Positions 1 to 6,565 are shown, counted from the first letter of the stretch. The stretch: 7,900 bases of DNA from Bradyrhizobiaceae bacterium (GCA_016793685.1 JAEULX010000147.1:1-7900); one strand, 5' to 3'. Notes: generated from the letters alone by a model not told the origin. Numbers and translations are program-made.

Positions 1-10
1 GACACCTTCT

Positions 11-65
11 CTATAACTCATAATCACAAAAAATATGAGTTATAGCAAGAAATCCTATTACTCAT
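11..65. repeat. AT-rich inverted repeat plus third half-site (candidate operator array)
   Basis: Positions 11-22 (CTATAACTCATA) and 34-45 (TATGAGTTATAG) are perfect reverse complements, giving a 12-bp arm on each side of an 11-nt A-rich centre. Positions 55-65 (CTATTACTCAT) repeat the left half-site in direct orientation with one mismatch in 11. The half-site centres lie about 24 and 20 bp apart, roughly two helical turns each. No T-run follows on either strand, so a protein-binding site fits better than a terminator. The stretch is far more AT-rich than the rest of the window. The binding protein is unknown. Confidence 0.65.
20..48 (-). promoter_or_regulatory. Putative leftward promoter overlapping the inverted repeat
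   Basis: Read on the minus strand, TTGCTA (43-48) and GATTAT (20-25) match the sigma-70 -35 and -10 consensus at 4 of 6 bases each, with an exact 17-bp spacer. One half-site (35-45) covers the upstream part of the spacer, another (11-21) covers the -10 edge and the expected transcription start, and the third (55-65) lies just upstream of -35. This arrangement suits repression of a gene starting left of position 1. It is a prediction only; the target gene is outside the window. Confidence 0.4.
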
Positions 66-215
66 GCTCACGCGCGGCGGCGCGGGCTCTCGTTGAAAAT
101 TCGAGCACGCAAAGACGATTGGAACAAATCATCGGAATTTGCTCAGGGGCAGGGCGATAGTCGTTCCCGCGCAACCCGTTTGGTCCGACGGCTCAGGCGG
201 CGCCGATAACCGCAG

Positions 216-1028
216 TCACTCCCGCGTCGTCTCCCGCGTCTCTTGCGGCTCGCGTGCCGGCCTCGGCTTCCACTGACGCGCGAGTTCCTGCGCCTGCGCG
301 ATTTCCTCGGGCGACATGCGTCTTGCGACGGCGTCGCGGTTGCGCGCGGCGCGGTCGCGCGGCACCGACGAGTCGAAATGCGCGGCCGCGAGATTGAACC
401 ACATGTGGGCGAGAATATTGTCTTGCGGCATCCCGACGCCGGTGGCGTACATGATGCCGAGATTGTATTCGGCTTCCGGGTTTCCGCGCTCCGCCGCGAG
501 CTGATACCACCGGGCCGCCTCGGAATAATCCTGCGGGACGCTGCGCCCATCGTAATACATCAAACCGATCTGTAATTGGGCGGTGGCGTCGCCCTGGTCG
601 GCGGCGCTGCGAAACCACTTCATCGCCTCGCGGTCGTCCCGCAGCACGCCGCGGCCGTTGACGTAGAGCAGTCCCATGAGCGCCTGGGCGCGCGCGTCGC
701 CCTGGTCGGCCAGCGGACGCGCCAGCCGCAGGGTCGCTTTGTAGCGGCCCTTCTCGTAGGCCGCCTCGGCCGCATCGACGCCGCGCACCGACTTGGCACT
801 GAGCCAGGGCACCCACGCCGTGACCGCCTGCTCGATCGGCCGACGGTTGGCGATGACCATGAACGCCAGCAGCAGAACGACCGCCGTGATGGCGGTGACG
901 AGCCAGTGCTTTCGCCGTTGCGCGACCGTCTTGCAGGCGACGAGCGTCGACTGAAGCCGCGTCACCTGCTGCTCCAGGCTCTCCACCCGCTTTTCCGGGC
1001 GCTTCTGTTCTTGCCGAAACGGCCACAT
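216..1028 (-). CDS. Membrane-anchored Sel1-repeat (TPR-like) protein
   Basis: This 270-residue protein has a single membrane span and a Sel1-repeat domain. Residues about 12-30 form a short heptad-like stretch (VESLEQQVTRLQSTL), QRRK (37-40) is a positive flank, and residues about 42-60 are a hydrophobic helix. The flank predicts a cytoplasmic N terminus and a periplasmic repeat domain. One degenerate unit (about 86-111) precedes three clear Sel1 units at about 113-147, 149-183 and 185-219, with a 36-residue period and the usual YxxGxGVxxDxxEAxxWxxxAAxxG pattern. The tail is charged. Sel1 repeats generally bind other proteins; the partner is unknown here. The ATG at 1028 is preferred over upstream starts because GGGAGAGA (1037-1044) lies 8 nt before it and the domain order begins sensibly there. 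The gene is monocistronic in this window and divergent from the HAD cluster. Family call is firm; role unknown. Confidence 0.88.
   Translation of the reverse strand: MWPFRQEQKRPEKRVESLEQQVTRLQSTLVACKTVAQRRKHWLVTAITAVVLLLAFMVIANRRPIEQAVTAWVPWLSAKSVRGVDAAEAAYEKGRYKATLRLARPLADQGDARAQALMGLLYVNGRGVLRDDREAMKWFRSAADQGDATAQLQIGLMYYDGRSVPQDYSEAARWYQLAAERGNPEAEYNLGIMYATGVGMPQDNILAHMWFNLAAAHFDSSVPRDRAARNRDAVARRMSPEEIAQAQELARQWKPRPAREPQETRETTRE
586..710. repeat. Exact 17-bp direct repeat inside the Sel1 gene, 108-bp period
   Basis: GCGTCGCCCTGGTCGGC occurs at 586-602 and again at 694-710. The 108-bp offset equals 36 codons, one Sel1 unit. On the coding strand both copies encode ADQGDA at the junction between units (residues 107-112 and 143-148). 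The third junction (AERGNP) has diverged. The nucleotide identity suggests unit duplication or gene conversion. Confidence 0.85.
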
Positions 1029-1065
1029 CAGCCGAATCTCTCCCAGGGCCGGGCCACCTTTTGTG

Positions 1066-1094
1066 ACAATAGTAATACAGTAAGCCGGAGACAA
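1066..1094 (-). promoter_or_regulatory. Putative sigma-70-like promoter of the Sel1 gene
   Basis: On the minus strand TTGTCT (1089-1094) and TATTGT (1066-1071) each match the consensus at 4 of 6 bases and are separated by exactly 17 bp. Transcription would start near 1058-1060, leaving a leader of about 30 nt before the ATG at 1028. The -10 region is a local AT-rich patch in a GC-rich background. Unverified prediction. Confidence 0.5.
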
Positions 1095-1343
1095 ACGGGC
1101 GGGGCTTTTGATGCCGTCGTCGCGTGCGGCCCTAACGTCGGCCGTGGCCTGAACGGCTGCGGCGCCTGTTTCCGAGCGCCACCCCGAGCGGTGCGGCGCC
1201 AAGGAGATGGGAATTCAGGACCGCGTTTTCCACAGACGGTTTGCCCGGGCTAGCCGCTTCGCGCATCCGCGGGCAGGGGCCGGACGACGGCGACCCGGGC
1301 GACGCCCGGGCTGCGCGCCCGAGCGAAGCGCCCGAGGGCCTGC
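1095..1343. other. Divergent intergenic region without a supported gene
   Basis: This stretch separates the Sel1 promoter from the region in front of the HAD cluster. Frames are open on both strands, but none has both a start with a correctly spaced ribosome binding site and a recognisable product. It contains an 8-bp palindrome GCCCGGGC (1243-1250) and the GC-rich hairpin and direct repeat listed separately. I see no tRNA or riboswitch-like structure. Confidence 0.6.
1294..1336. repeat. GC-rich hairpin followed by a 9-bp direct repeat
   Basis: CCCGGGC (1294-1300) and GCCCGGG (1304-1310) form a perfect 7-bp stem with a 3-nt loop. Just downstream GCGCCCGAG occurs at 1315-1323 and 1328-1336, a 13-bp period. 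It could be an extragenic palindromic element, a structured leader or upstream terminator debris. There is no T-tract, so a standard intrinsic terminator is unlikely. Confidence 0.5.
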
Positions 1344-1372
1344 TTGACGGATCGCCTGGAACGCGTTCCACA
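1344..1372 (+). promoter_or_regulatory. 14-bp perfect palindrome downstream of a -35-like box, before the HAD cluster
   Basis: TGGAACGCGTTCCA (1357-1370) is a perfect 14-bp palindrome. TTGACG (1344-1349) matches the -35 consensus at 5 of 6 bases. At a 17-bp spacing the -10 would be TCCACA (1367-1372), a poor match, so the promoter itself is uncertain. A symmetrical site between -35 and -10 is a common repressor or MerR-type activator position. It lies about 54 bp before the HAD start codon. The palindrome is certain; its function is inferred. Confidence 0.45.
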
Positions 1373-1423
1373 ACGCCGGACCATCCAAGGGGGCGGTCGA
1401 CCGCCATCGCCGACGGAGGAGAC

Positions 1424-2497
1424 ATGACTTCGCAGCGTTTCACCCGGCCGATCAGCCGGCGCTCCGTGCTGGCGCTGGCGTCCGCGCTTCTCGCCGTGGG
1501 CGCGGCGGCGATCACCGACCTGCCGTTCGCCAGGCTCGCGCGCGCGCAGACCGTCACCGCGGACCCGTTGGGCTCCTGGAACGACGGGCCGGTCAAACAG
1601 GCGATCGTCGACTTTGTCCGCGCCGCCACCGACCCCGCAAATCGCAACTTCGTCGGACCGGAAGACCGTATCGCGACCTTCGACCTGGACGGCACGCTCT
1701 GGGTCTCGCACCCGATGTATACGCAGGTCGTCTACGCCTTCGACCGAGTGCCGGCAATCGTCAAAGCCAAGCCGGAGCTTGCGAAGGTCGAGCCGTTCAA
1801 GACCGTCCTCTCCGGCGATCAAGCCGCGATTGCGAAGCTCTCGGCCAAGGACGTGGAGGCGATCGTGACCGCGGCTTTCAGCGGCATGAGCGTCGAGGCG
1901 TTCCGGGCGGAAACAATCAAATGGCTCGAGACGGCGCGGCACCCGCGCTGGAAGCAGCCCTACACCGCGCTTGCCTATCAACCCATGCAGGAGGTGATCA
2001 ACTTTCTGCGCGCCAACGGCTTCCGCACCTATATCGTGACCGGGAGCATCCAGGATTTCGTGCGGGTCTTTGCCGAGCACGTCTACGGCATCCCCCCGGA
2101 GCAGGTGATCGGCTCGGCGGACACATTGAAGTTTGGCTACGATGCGGACGGCAAGCCGCTCCTCACCATCGAGCCGAAAGTCCTGCTCGACGACGATTTC
2201 GCCGGCAAACCCGACGACATTCACCTGATCATCGGGCGGCGGCCGTTCGCCGCCTTCGGCAATTCGACCGGGGACCGGCAGATGCTCGAATACACCAAGG
2301 CGGGGCGCGGCCTGCGGCTGGCGATGATCGTATTGCACGACGATGCCAACCGCGAATATGCCTATGGTCCGGCCGAGGGCCTGCCCGATACCCGAGTCGG
2401 CTATTTTCCCCAGGAGCTGTACGACGAAGCGAAAAAACAGGGCTGGGTCGTCATCAGCATGAAGAACGATTGGAAACGCATCTTTGCATTCGAATAA
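1424..2497 (+). CDS. Tat-exported HAD-superfamily phosphatase (phosphoserine-phosphatase-like fold)
   Basis: This 357-residue enzyme probably hydrolyses a phosphate ester in the periplasm; its substrate is unknown. The N terminus has a twin-arginine motif (SRRSVLA, residues 11-17), a hydrophobic stretch to about 31 and a likely cleavage site after ARA (about 39-41). HAD motif I is FDLDGTLW (86-93), with Asp87 the expected nucleophile and Asp89 the acid/base. Motif II is IVTGS (204-208, Thr206). Lys262 is a candidate for motif III. Motif IV is FGNSTGDRQML, where Asp284 is kept but the first acidic position is Asn280. A cap region of about 95 residues lies between motifs I and II. The ATG at 1424 follows a strong GGAGGAG and starts the signal peptide directly, so the long open frame upstream is not used. 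It is the first gene of the three-gene cluster. Fold and export are well supported; names such as phosphoserine phosphatase would over-specify it. Confidence 0.88.
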   Translation: MTSQRFTRPISRRSVLALASALLAVGAAAITDLPFARLARAQTVTADPLGSWNDGPVKQAIVDFVRAATDPANRNFVGPEDRIATFDLDGTLWVSHPMYTQVVYAFDRVPAIVKAKPELAKVEPFKTVLSGDQAAIAKLSAKDVEAIVTAAFSGMSVEAFRAETIKWLETARHPRWKQPYTALAYQPMQEVINFLRANGFRTYIVTGSIQDFVRVFAEHVYGIPPEQVIGSADTLKFGYDADGKPLLTIEPKVLLDDDFAGKPDDIHLIIGRRPFAAFGNSTGDRQMLEYTKAGRGLRLAMIVLHDDANREYAYGPAEGLPDTRVGYFPQELYDEAKKQGWVVISMKNDWKRIFAFE

Positions 2498-2519
2498 TCT
2501 TCGTCGAAAGGATCACATC

Positions 2520-3158
2520 ATGATGAGCAACCAGAACAATTCCGCGACCGCCACCGAATGCCTTGCGCGGCCGGCCGCCGCGGCCGCCGGCAACACTGCC
2601 GATCGTGGCGCGAAGGGCCGGGGACGGCGCAACGCCGGCTCGCGCGCAGGGCGCGCGGCTGGTCTCGCGCTCGGGCTCGCTCTGAGCGCCATGGCGCTGT
2701 CTTCCGCGCCCGTGCATGCCGCGGGTCTCGAGTGCCCCGAACAGGGACCGAACGGAATTCCCGATCTGCTCGCCGGCGCGCGCCAGATCGATCGCATGAC
2801 CAACGGAAACGAGGTCGATCTCGGCAACGAGATCAGGGGCCTCATCAACCGGGTGCAGACCGAGAAGCCCGGCATCTCCAACGATCAGATCATCGACGTG
2901 CTGCTCGCCGCCTATTGCCCGGTGGTGGCGCGCATGACGCAGGTCTCCTACGGGCAGAAATGGCGGCTCATGCGCCAGTTCGATGCGGTGCTGATGCGCG
3001 AGGTCACGGCGGCCAACATGCCGGCCGGATCGCTGATCATCGCCAATGTTCCGCTTCCGCCGCCGGTGTTTCAGAGCCTGACGAACCAGGCGGAAGCCAA
3101 GGACCAGACCCCGGCGCAGTTCATGGCCACGATCCTCTCGGAGGCGGCAAAGCGATAG
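2520..3158 (+). CDS. Exported protein of unknown function
   Basis: I do not recognise this 212-residue protein. It has an unusually long basic, Ala/Gly-rich N-terminal region (about 1-46), then a hydrophobic core (AAGLALGLALSAMALSS, 46-62) and a likely signal peptidase I site after PVHA (residue 67). The mature part of about 145 residues is mostly helical in appearance and has two cysteines, Cys72 near its N terminus and Cys133 in AAYCPVV, which could form a periplasmic disulfide. It has no Tat motif, lipobox or catalytic signature I can name. AAAGGA (2507-2512) lies 7 nt before the ATG at 2520; a second ATG follows at once (2523), so either could start it. The gene begins 22 nt after the HAD stop and ends 11 nt before the aldehyde dehydrogenase, which argues for co-transcription. 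It may be an accessory or partner of the exported phosphatase, but that rests on position alone. Confidence 0.75.
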   Translation: MMSNQNNSATATECLARPAAAAAGNTADRGAKGRGRRNAGSRAGRAAGLALGLALSAMALSSAPVHAAGLECPEQGPNGIPDLLAGARQIDRMTNGNEVDLGNEIRGLINRVQTEKPGISNDQIIDVLLAAYCPVVARMTQVSYGQKWRLMRQFDAVLMREVTAANMPAGSLIIANVPLPPPVFQSLTNQAEAKDQTPAQFMATILSEAAKR

Positions 3159-3169
3159 CCGGGCCGTCC

Positions 3170-4612
3170 ATGACCGCACATCGCAACTACATCGGCGGCG
3201 AATGGGTCGCCGCCGCCAATGCCGCGCCCGACATCAATCCGTCGGACCTGAGCGATGTCGTCGGCGAGTACGCGCGCGCGAGCAAGATCGACGCCGAGAC
3301 CGCGGTCGCCGCGGCGAAGGCCGCCTTTCCCGCCTGCGCACGCATGACGCCGCAGGCCCGCGCCGACGCGCTCAAGATGATCGGCGACGAGATCATCGCG
3401 CGCAAGGACGAGCTTGGCCGCCTGCTCGCGCGCGAGGAAGGCAAGCCGCTCGTCGACGGCGTGGGGGAGGTGGTGCGGGCAGGGCAGATATTCGGCTTCT
3501 TCGCCGGCGAGGCGCTGCGTCTCGTCGGCGAGAAGGTGGCGAGTACGCGGCCCGGCGTCACCGTCGAGATCACGCGCGAGCCGGTCGGGGTCGTTTCGCT
3601 CATCACGCCGTGGAATTTCCCGATCGCGATTCCCGCCTGGAAAATTGCTCCGGCGCTCGCCTATGGCAATTGCGTCGTATTCAAGCCGGCCGACCTCGTG
3701 CCCGCCAGCGCGCACGCGCTTTCGGAGATCATCGCCCGCACCGGATTTCCCGCGGGCGCGTTCAATCTGGTCATGGGACGCGGCGCGGAGATCGGCGACG
3801 TCTTGCTGGGGCATGACGACGTTGCGGCGGTGTCGTTCACGGGCTCGGCCGCGACCGGGCGCAAGGTGGCTGCCGCCGCCGTCGCCGCGCCGAAAATGAA
3901 GAAGCTGCAGCTGGAGATGGGCGGCAAGAACCCGCTGGTCGTCCTCGACGACGCCGATCTCGACCTCGCGGTCGAGGCGGCGGCGAACGGCGCGTTCTAC
4001 CAGACCGGCCAGCGCTGCACCGCGTCCTCGCGGGTGATCGTGACGGCGGGCATTCACGACCGGTTCGTTGCGGCGTTGACGGCGAAAACGAAAGCTCTCG
4101 TCGTCGACGATGCGCTCAAGCCGGGGACGCAGGTCGGCCCGGTGGTGGACGCATCCCAGCTCGACCAGGATCTCCGTTATCTTGCGATCGGCAAGGAGGA
4201 GGGCGCGGCGCTGCATTGGGGCGGCGAGCGGCTCAATCGCGACAAGCAGGGCTTCTATCTGCAGCCCGCGCTGTTCGTCGGGGTCGACAACGCCATGCGG
4301 ATCGCGCGCGAGGAGATTTTCGGCCCCGTCGCTGCGGTCATCCGGGTGAAGGATTACGAGGAGGCGCTCGCCGTCGCCAACGACACGCCCTACGGGCTGT
4401 CGTCCGGCATCTTCACCGGCAGCCTGAAATACGCCGCGCATTTCCAGCGCAACGCCGAGGCGGGCATGGTGATGGTCAACCTGCCGACCGCCGGCGTCGA
4501 CTATCACGTGCCGTTCGGCGGCCGCAAAGCGTCGAGTTACGGCCCGCGCGAGCAGGGACGCCATGCGGTCGAGTTCTATACCACCGTGAAGACGGGCTAC
4601 GTCCTCGCTTGA
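3170..4612 (+). CDS. NAD(P)-dependent aldehyde dehydrogenase, alpha-ketoglutaric-semialdehyde-dehydrogenase-like
   Basis: This 480-residue protein is full length for the ALDH superfamily and is cytoplasmic, with no signal peptide. It oxidises an aldehyde to its acid with NAD(P)+. Family residues are in place: oxyanion Asn149 (TPWNFP), cofactor-binding Lys172 (VFKPAD), the glycine motif FTGSAATG (223-230), general base Glu249 (LEMGGKNP), nucleophile Cys283 (GQRCTASS), and Glu382/Phe384 of EEIFGPV. From memory, the PWNFPIAIPAWK segment, GQRCTASSRVIV and the PFGGRKASSYGPREQG end resemble alpha-ketoglutaric semialdehyde dehydrogenases such as Bacillus YcbD, which feed sugar-acid or hydroxyproline breakdown into 2-oxoglutarate. 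No other such pathway gene is visible, so the substrate is tentative. The ATG at 3170 gives the normal start (RNYIGGEW at residues 5-12) but lacks a good Shine-Dalgarno sequence. With only 11 nt after the previous stop, translational coupling is likely. Family call near certain; substrate about 0.4. Confidence 0.95.
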   Translation: MTAHRNYIGGEWVAAANAAPDINPSDLSDVVGEYARASKIDAETAVAAAKAAFPACARMTPQARADALKMIGDEIIARKDELGRLLAREEGKPLVDGVGEVVRAGQIFGFFAGEALRLVGEKVASTRPGVTVEITREPVGVVSLITPWNFPIAIPAWKIAPALAYGNCVVFKPADLVPASAHALSEIIARTGFPAGAFNLVMGRGAEIGDVLLGHDDVAAVSFTGSAATGRKVAAAAVAAPKMKKLQLEMGGKNPLVVLDDADLDLAVEAAANGAFYQTGQRCTASSRVIVTAGIHDRFVAALTAKTKALVVDDALKPGTQVGPVVDASQLDQDLRYLAIGKEEGAALHWGGERLNRDKQGFYLQPALFVGVDNAMRIAREEIFGPVAAVIRVKDYEEALAVANDTPYGLSSGIFTGSLKYAAHFQRNAEAGMVMVNLPTAGVDYHVPFGGRKASSYGPREQGRHAVEFYTTVKTGYVLA

Positions 4613-4683
4613 GTGGCGCGTCGGCGGAGTCGTTCACGCGTCTCGCTCCCCTCAGGGCATGTCCGGGGGTGGGAAGTCGCGGC

Positions 4684-4735
4684 GTCCGGTGATATTTGGC
4701 TGACGTCCTCTTCTCGGACCTTGCCGATACCGGAC
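4684..4735. repeat. 7-bp inverted repeat before the ClC gene
   Basis: GTCCGGT (4684-4690) and ACCGGAC (4729-4735) are perfect reverse complements 38 nt apart, the second ending 7 nt before the ClC start codon. They could pair in the mRNA leader or be a split operator, but arms this short are expected by chance in GC-rich DNA. The rest of the 4613-4742 gap shows no convincing terminator or promoter. Confidence 0.25.
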
Positions 4736-4742
4736 ATTCGCC

Positions 4743-6512
4743 TTGCAGCTCGATTTGCTGAAGCGCTTAGGCCAGTTGGAGGCGCCGCGTTGGCTGCGCC
4801 TGTTTGTCCGCGCGCGTGCGTGGAGCCTGCTCGTGCTCGCCGCGATCGCCGGCGTGGCGGGTGGTCTCGTCGCCACCGCGATGGGAAAATCCGTCGAGTT
4901 CCTGCACGAGGTGCTGTTCGAATTGGGACCGGGCGAGTCGCTCTCGGCGCATCCTTCGCTCAGTCCCATGCTTGCGCTGGGCGTCCCGGTCATCGGCGGA
5001 CTGGGCTTCGGCCTGGTCTCGGCCGCGATCCGGCGCAAACGGCCGGACCGCGAGATCGACCCCGTCGAAGCGAATGCGCTGCACGGCGGGCGCATGTCGT
5101 TGATCGGAAGTCTCGTCGTTGCCTTTCGAACGGTATGGTCGAGCGGCATTGGCGCATCGGTCGGGCTCGAAGCCGGTTACACCCAGCTTTCGAGCGGGAT
5201 CGCCTCGCGCATCGGGCAGGCGCTGCGGCTGCGGCGAAGCGACCTGCGCATCCTGGTCGGCTGCGGGGCGGCGGCGGGAATCGCCGGGGCCTTCGGCGCC
5301 CCGTTCAGCGGCGCCTTCTACGCATTCGAGGTCATCATCGGAAGCTACTCGGTCTTCGGCCTCGGGCCGGTGACGATCGCCGCCGTCATCGGCTACTTCA
5401 CCGCGAATGCGCTCTCCCCCGCGCATCTTATCGTGATCGCCTCGCAGGCGCGGGTGGCCGGCCACGACCTCCCCATCGCCGCCGCTGTCGGCTTGCTGGC
5501 CGCATTTTTTGGCATTGCGCTGATGCGCGGGGTTCCGCTGTGCGAGGCGATGTACCATCGTCTCGGGGTCCGTCAGTTCTTGCGGCCGATGTTCGGCGGC
5601 CTCGTGGTCGGCGCGCTCGCGGTGGTCAGCCCGCAGGTCATGTCGTCCGGACACGGCGCGCTGTATTTCTCCGGCGTCCTCGACGCGGCGATTCCGACGA
5701 TCGCGCTCGTGCTGGTGATGAAATCGCTCGCCTCGGTCGTTTCGCTCGGTTCCGGCTTCCGCGGCGGCTTCTTTTTTTCCTCGCTCCTCGTCGGCGCGCT
5801 GGCGGGAAAGCTGCTTGCAAGCGGCATCGCGGCGGCATGGCCGGCGCTCGGCATCGATCCCGCCGTCTACGCGGTGGTCGGCATGAGTGCGCTGTCGGCG
5901 TCGGTCATCGGCGGCCCGCTGACCATGACCTTCATCGCCATCGAAGCGACCGGCGACCTGCGGTTGACCGCCGCCGTCCTGATCGCTGTCGTCGTTTCCA
6001 CCCAGGTCACGCGGGCGCTGTTCGGCTACTCGTTCGCCACCTGGCGCTTTCACCTGCGCGGCGAGGTCATTCGCAGCGCTGCCGATATCGGCTGGATCCG
6101 CGATCTCACCGTCGCCCGGATGATGCGGCATGACATCAAGACGGTTCCGACCGACACGACTTTTGCGGAATTCCGCACGGCGTTTCCGCTCGGATCGACG
6201 GCGCAGGTCGTGGCGGTCGATCGCGAGGCGCGGTATGCGGGGCTGATCATCGTGTCGGAAGCCCACTCCAGCCAATTCGACGGGCAGGCCACCGTGGACG
6301 CGGCGCTGCGCCATGCGCAGGACATGCTGTTCCCCGCCATGAACGTGCGCGAAGCCGTCGCCGCCTTCGACCGCGCCGAGGCCGAGGCGCTCGCCGTCGT
6401 CGATTCGGACGCCTCGCAGCGGGTGGTCGGGATTCTCAGCGAGGCGCATGTCTTGCGCCGCTACGCGAATGAATTGGAACGGCACGCGCGCGAATTCATC
6501 GGCGATGTGTGA
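4743..6512 (+). CDS. ClC-family anion channel/transporter with C-terminal CBS pair, divergent filter motifs
   Basis: This 589-residue inner-membrane protein has a ClC core (about 20-440) and two CBS domains (about 455-508 and 518-575) that may sense nucleotides. In helix order: the canonical GSGIP position reads REIDP (103-107), so the pore serine is missing. GREGP reads GLEAG (141-145) with gating Glu143 kept. Helix H reads AFGAPFSGAFYAFEV, placing Glu196 and Val197 opposite Glu202 and Glu203 of E. coli ClC. The GxFxP region reads GFRGGFFFSS (338-347) without the proline. Tyr429 is a candidate for the central pore tyrosine. Val at the internal proton-glutamate site is typical of ClC channels, though some ClC exchangers also lack that glutamate. 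Start: an in-frame stop at 4701 leaves TTG 4743 as the first usable start; a TTG at 4755 is the alternative. No clear Shine-Dalgarno is present. It lies 130 nt after the aldehyde dehydrogenase, so it may be a separate unit. Family call firm; mechanism inferred. Confidence 0.93.
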   Translation: MQLDLLKRLGQLEAPRWLRLFVRARAWSLLVLAAIAGVAGGLVATAMGKSVEFLHEVLFELGPGESLSAHPSLSPMLALGVPVIGGLGFGLVSAAIRRKRPDREIDPVEANALHGGRMSLIGSLVVAFRTVWSSGIGASVGLEAGYTQLSSGIASRIGQALRLRRSDLRILVGCGAAAGIAGAFGAPFSGAFYAFEVIIGSYSVFGLGPVTIAAVIGYFTANALSPAHLIVIASQARVAGHDLPIAAAVGLLAAFFGIALMRGVPLCEAMYHRLGVRQFLRPMFGGLVVGALAVVSPQVMSSGHGALYFSGVLDAAIPTIALVLVMKSLASVVSLGSGFRGGFFFSSLLVGALAGKLLASGIAAAWPALGIDPAVYAVVGMSALSASVIGGPLTMTFIAIEATGDLRLTAAVLIAVVVSTQVTRALFGYSFATWRFHLRGEVIRSAADIGWIRDLTVARMMRHDIKTVPTDTTFAEFRTAFPLGSTAQVVAVDREARYAGLIIVSEAHSSQFDGQATVDAALRHAQDMLFPAMNVREAVAAFDRAEAEALAVVDSDASQRVVGILSEAHVLRRYANELERHAREFIGDV

Positions 6513-6565
6513 CGCGGCGCGCTCGCGCCACGCGCGCACCTCGCTCGCGCAGGACGGCGTCTCAC

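Noticed and set aside
89..105. CTCG/CGAG hairpin around an AT-rich loop
   Set aside because: Only 4 bp of stem with a 9-nt loop and no T-tract; too weak to call.
1029..1202. 58-codon upstream extension of the Sel1 gene
   Set aside because: It has no ribosome binding site evidence and would run through the predicted promoter, whereas the ATG at 1028 has a well-spaced Shine-Dalgarno.
1207..1347. 46-codon frame on the plus strand after AAGGAG
   Set aside because: The Shine-Dalgarno-like bases abut the ATG with no spacer, and the product is Arg/Pro/Gly-rich and runs through the GC hairpin. Not credible as a gene.
1358..1379. GGAAC as the -35 box of an EcfG general-stress promoter
   Set aside because: No CGTT-like -10 box lies 16-18 bp away on either strand; the GGAAC is explained by the palindrome.
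1250..2338. 362-codon open frame on the minus strand opposite the HAD gene
   Set aside because: Shadow frame; the HAD motifs on the plus strand are clear and no family is recognisable in the antisense translation.
2558..3169. N-terminal extension of the aldehyde dehydrogenase frame
   Set aside because: It overlaps the exported protein in another frame and encodes Arg-rich non-domain sequence. ALDH homology starts at the ATG at 3170.
3071..4564. 497-codon open frame on the minus strand opposite the aldehyde dehydrogenase
   Set aside because: Low-complexity Arg-rich translation and no motif; the plus strand holds a complete ALDH with all catalytic residues.
4767..6539. 590-codon open frame on the minus strand opposite the ClC gene
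   Set aside because: Its translation is Arg/Asp/His-rich without domain signal, and it is the GC-rich antisense shadow of a well-supported membrane protein.
6513..6565. GGCGC/GCGCC hairpin (6516-6529) as a shared terminator between the convergent genes
   Set aside because: The stem is only 5 bp and neither strand has a following T-run; GC-rich DNA yields many such stems by chance.
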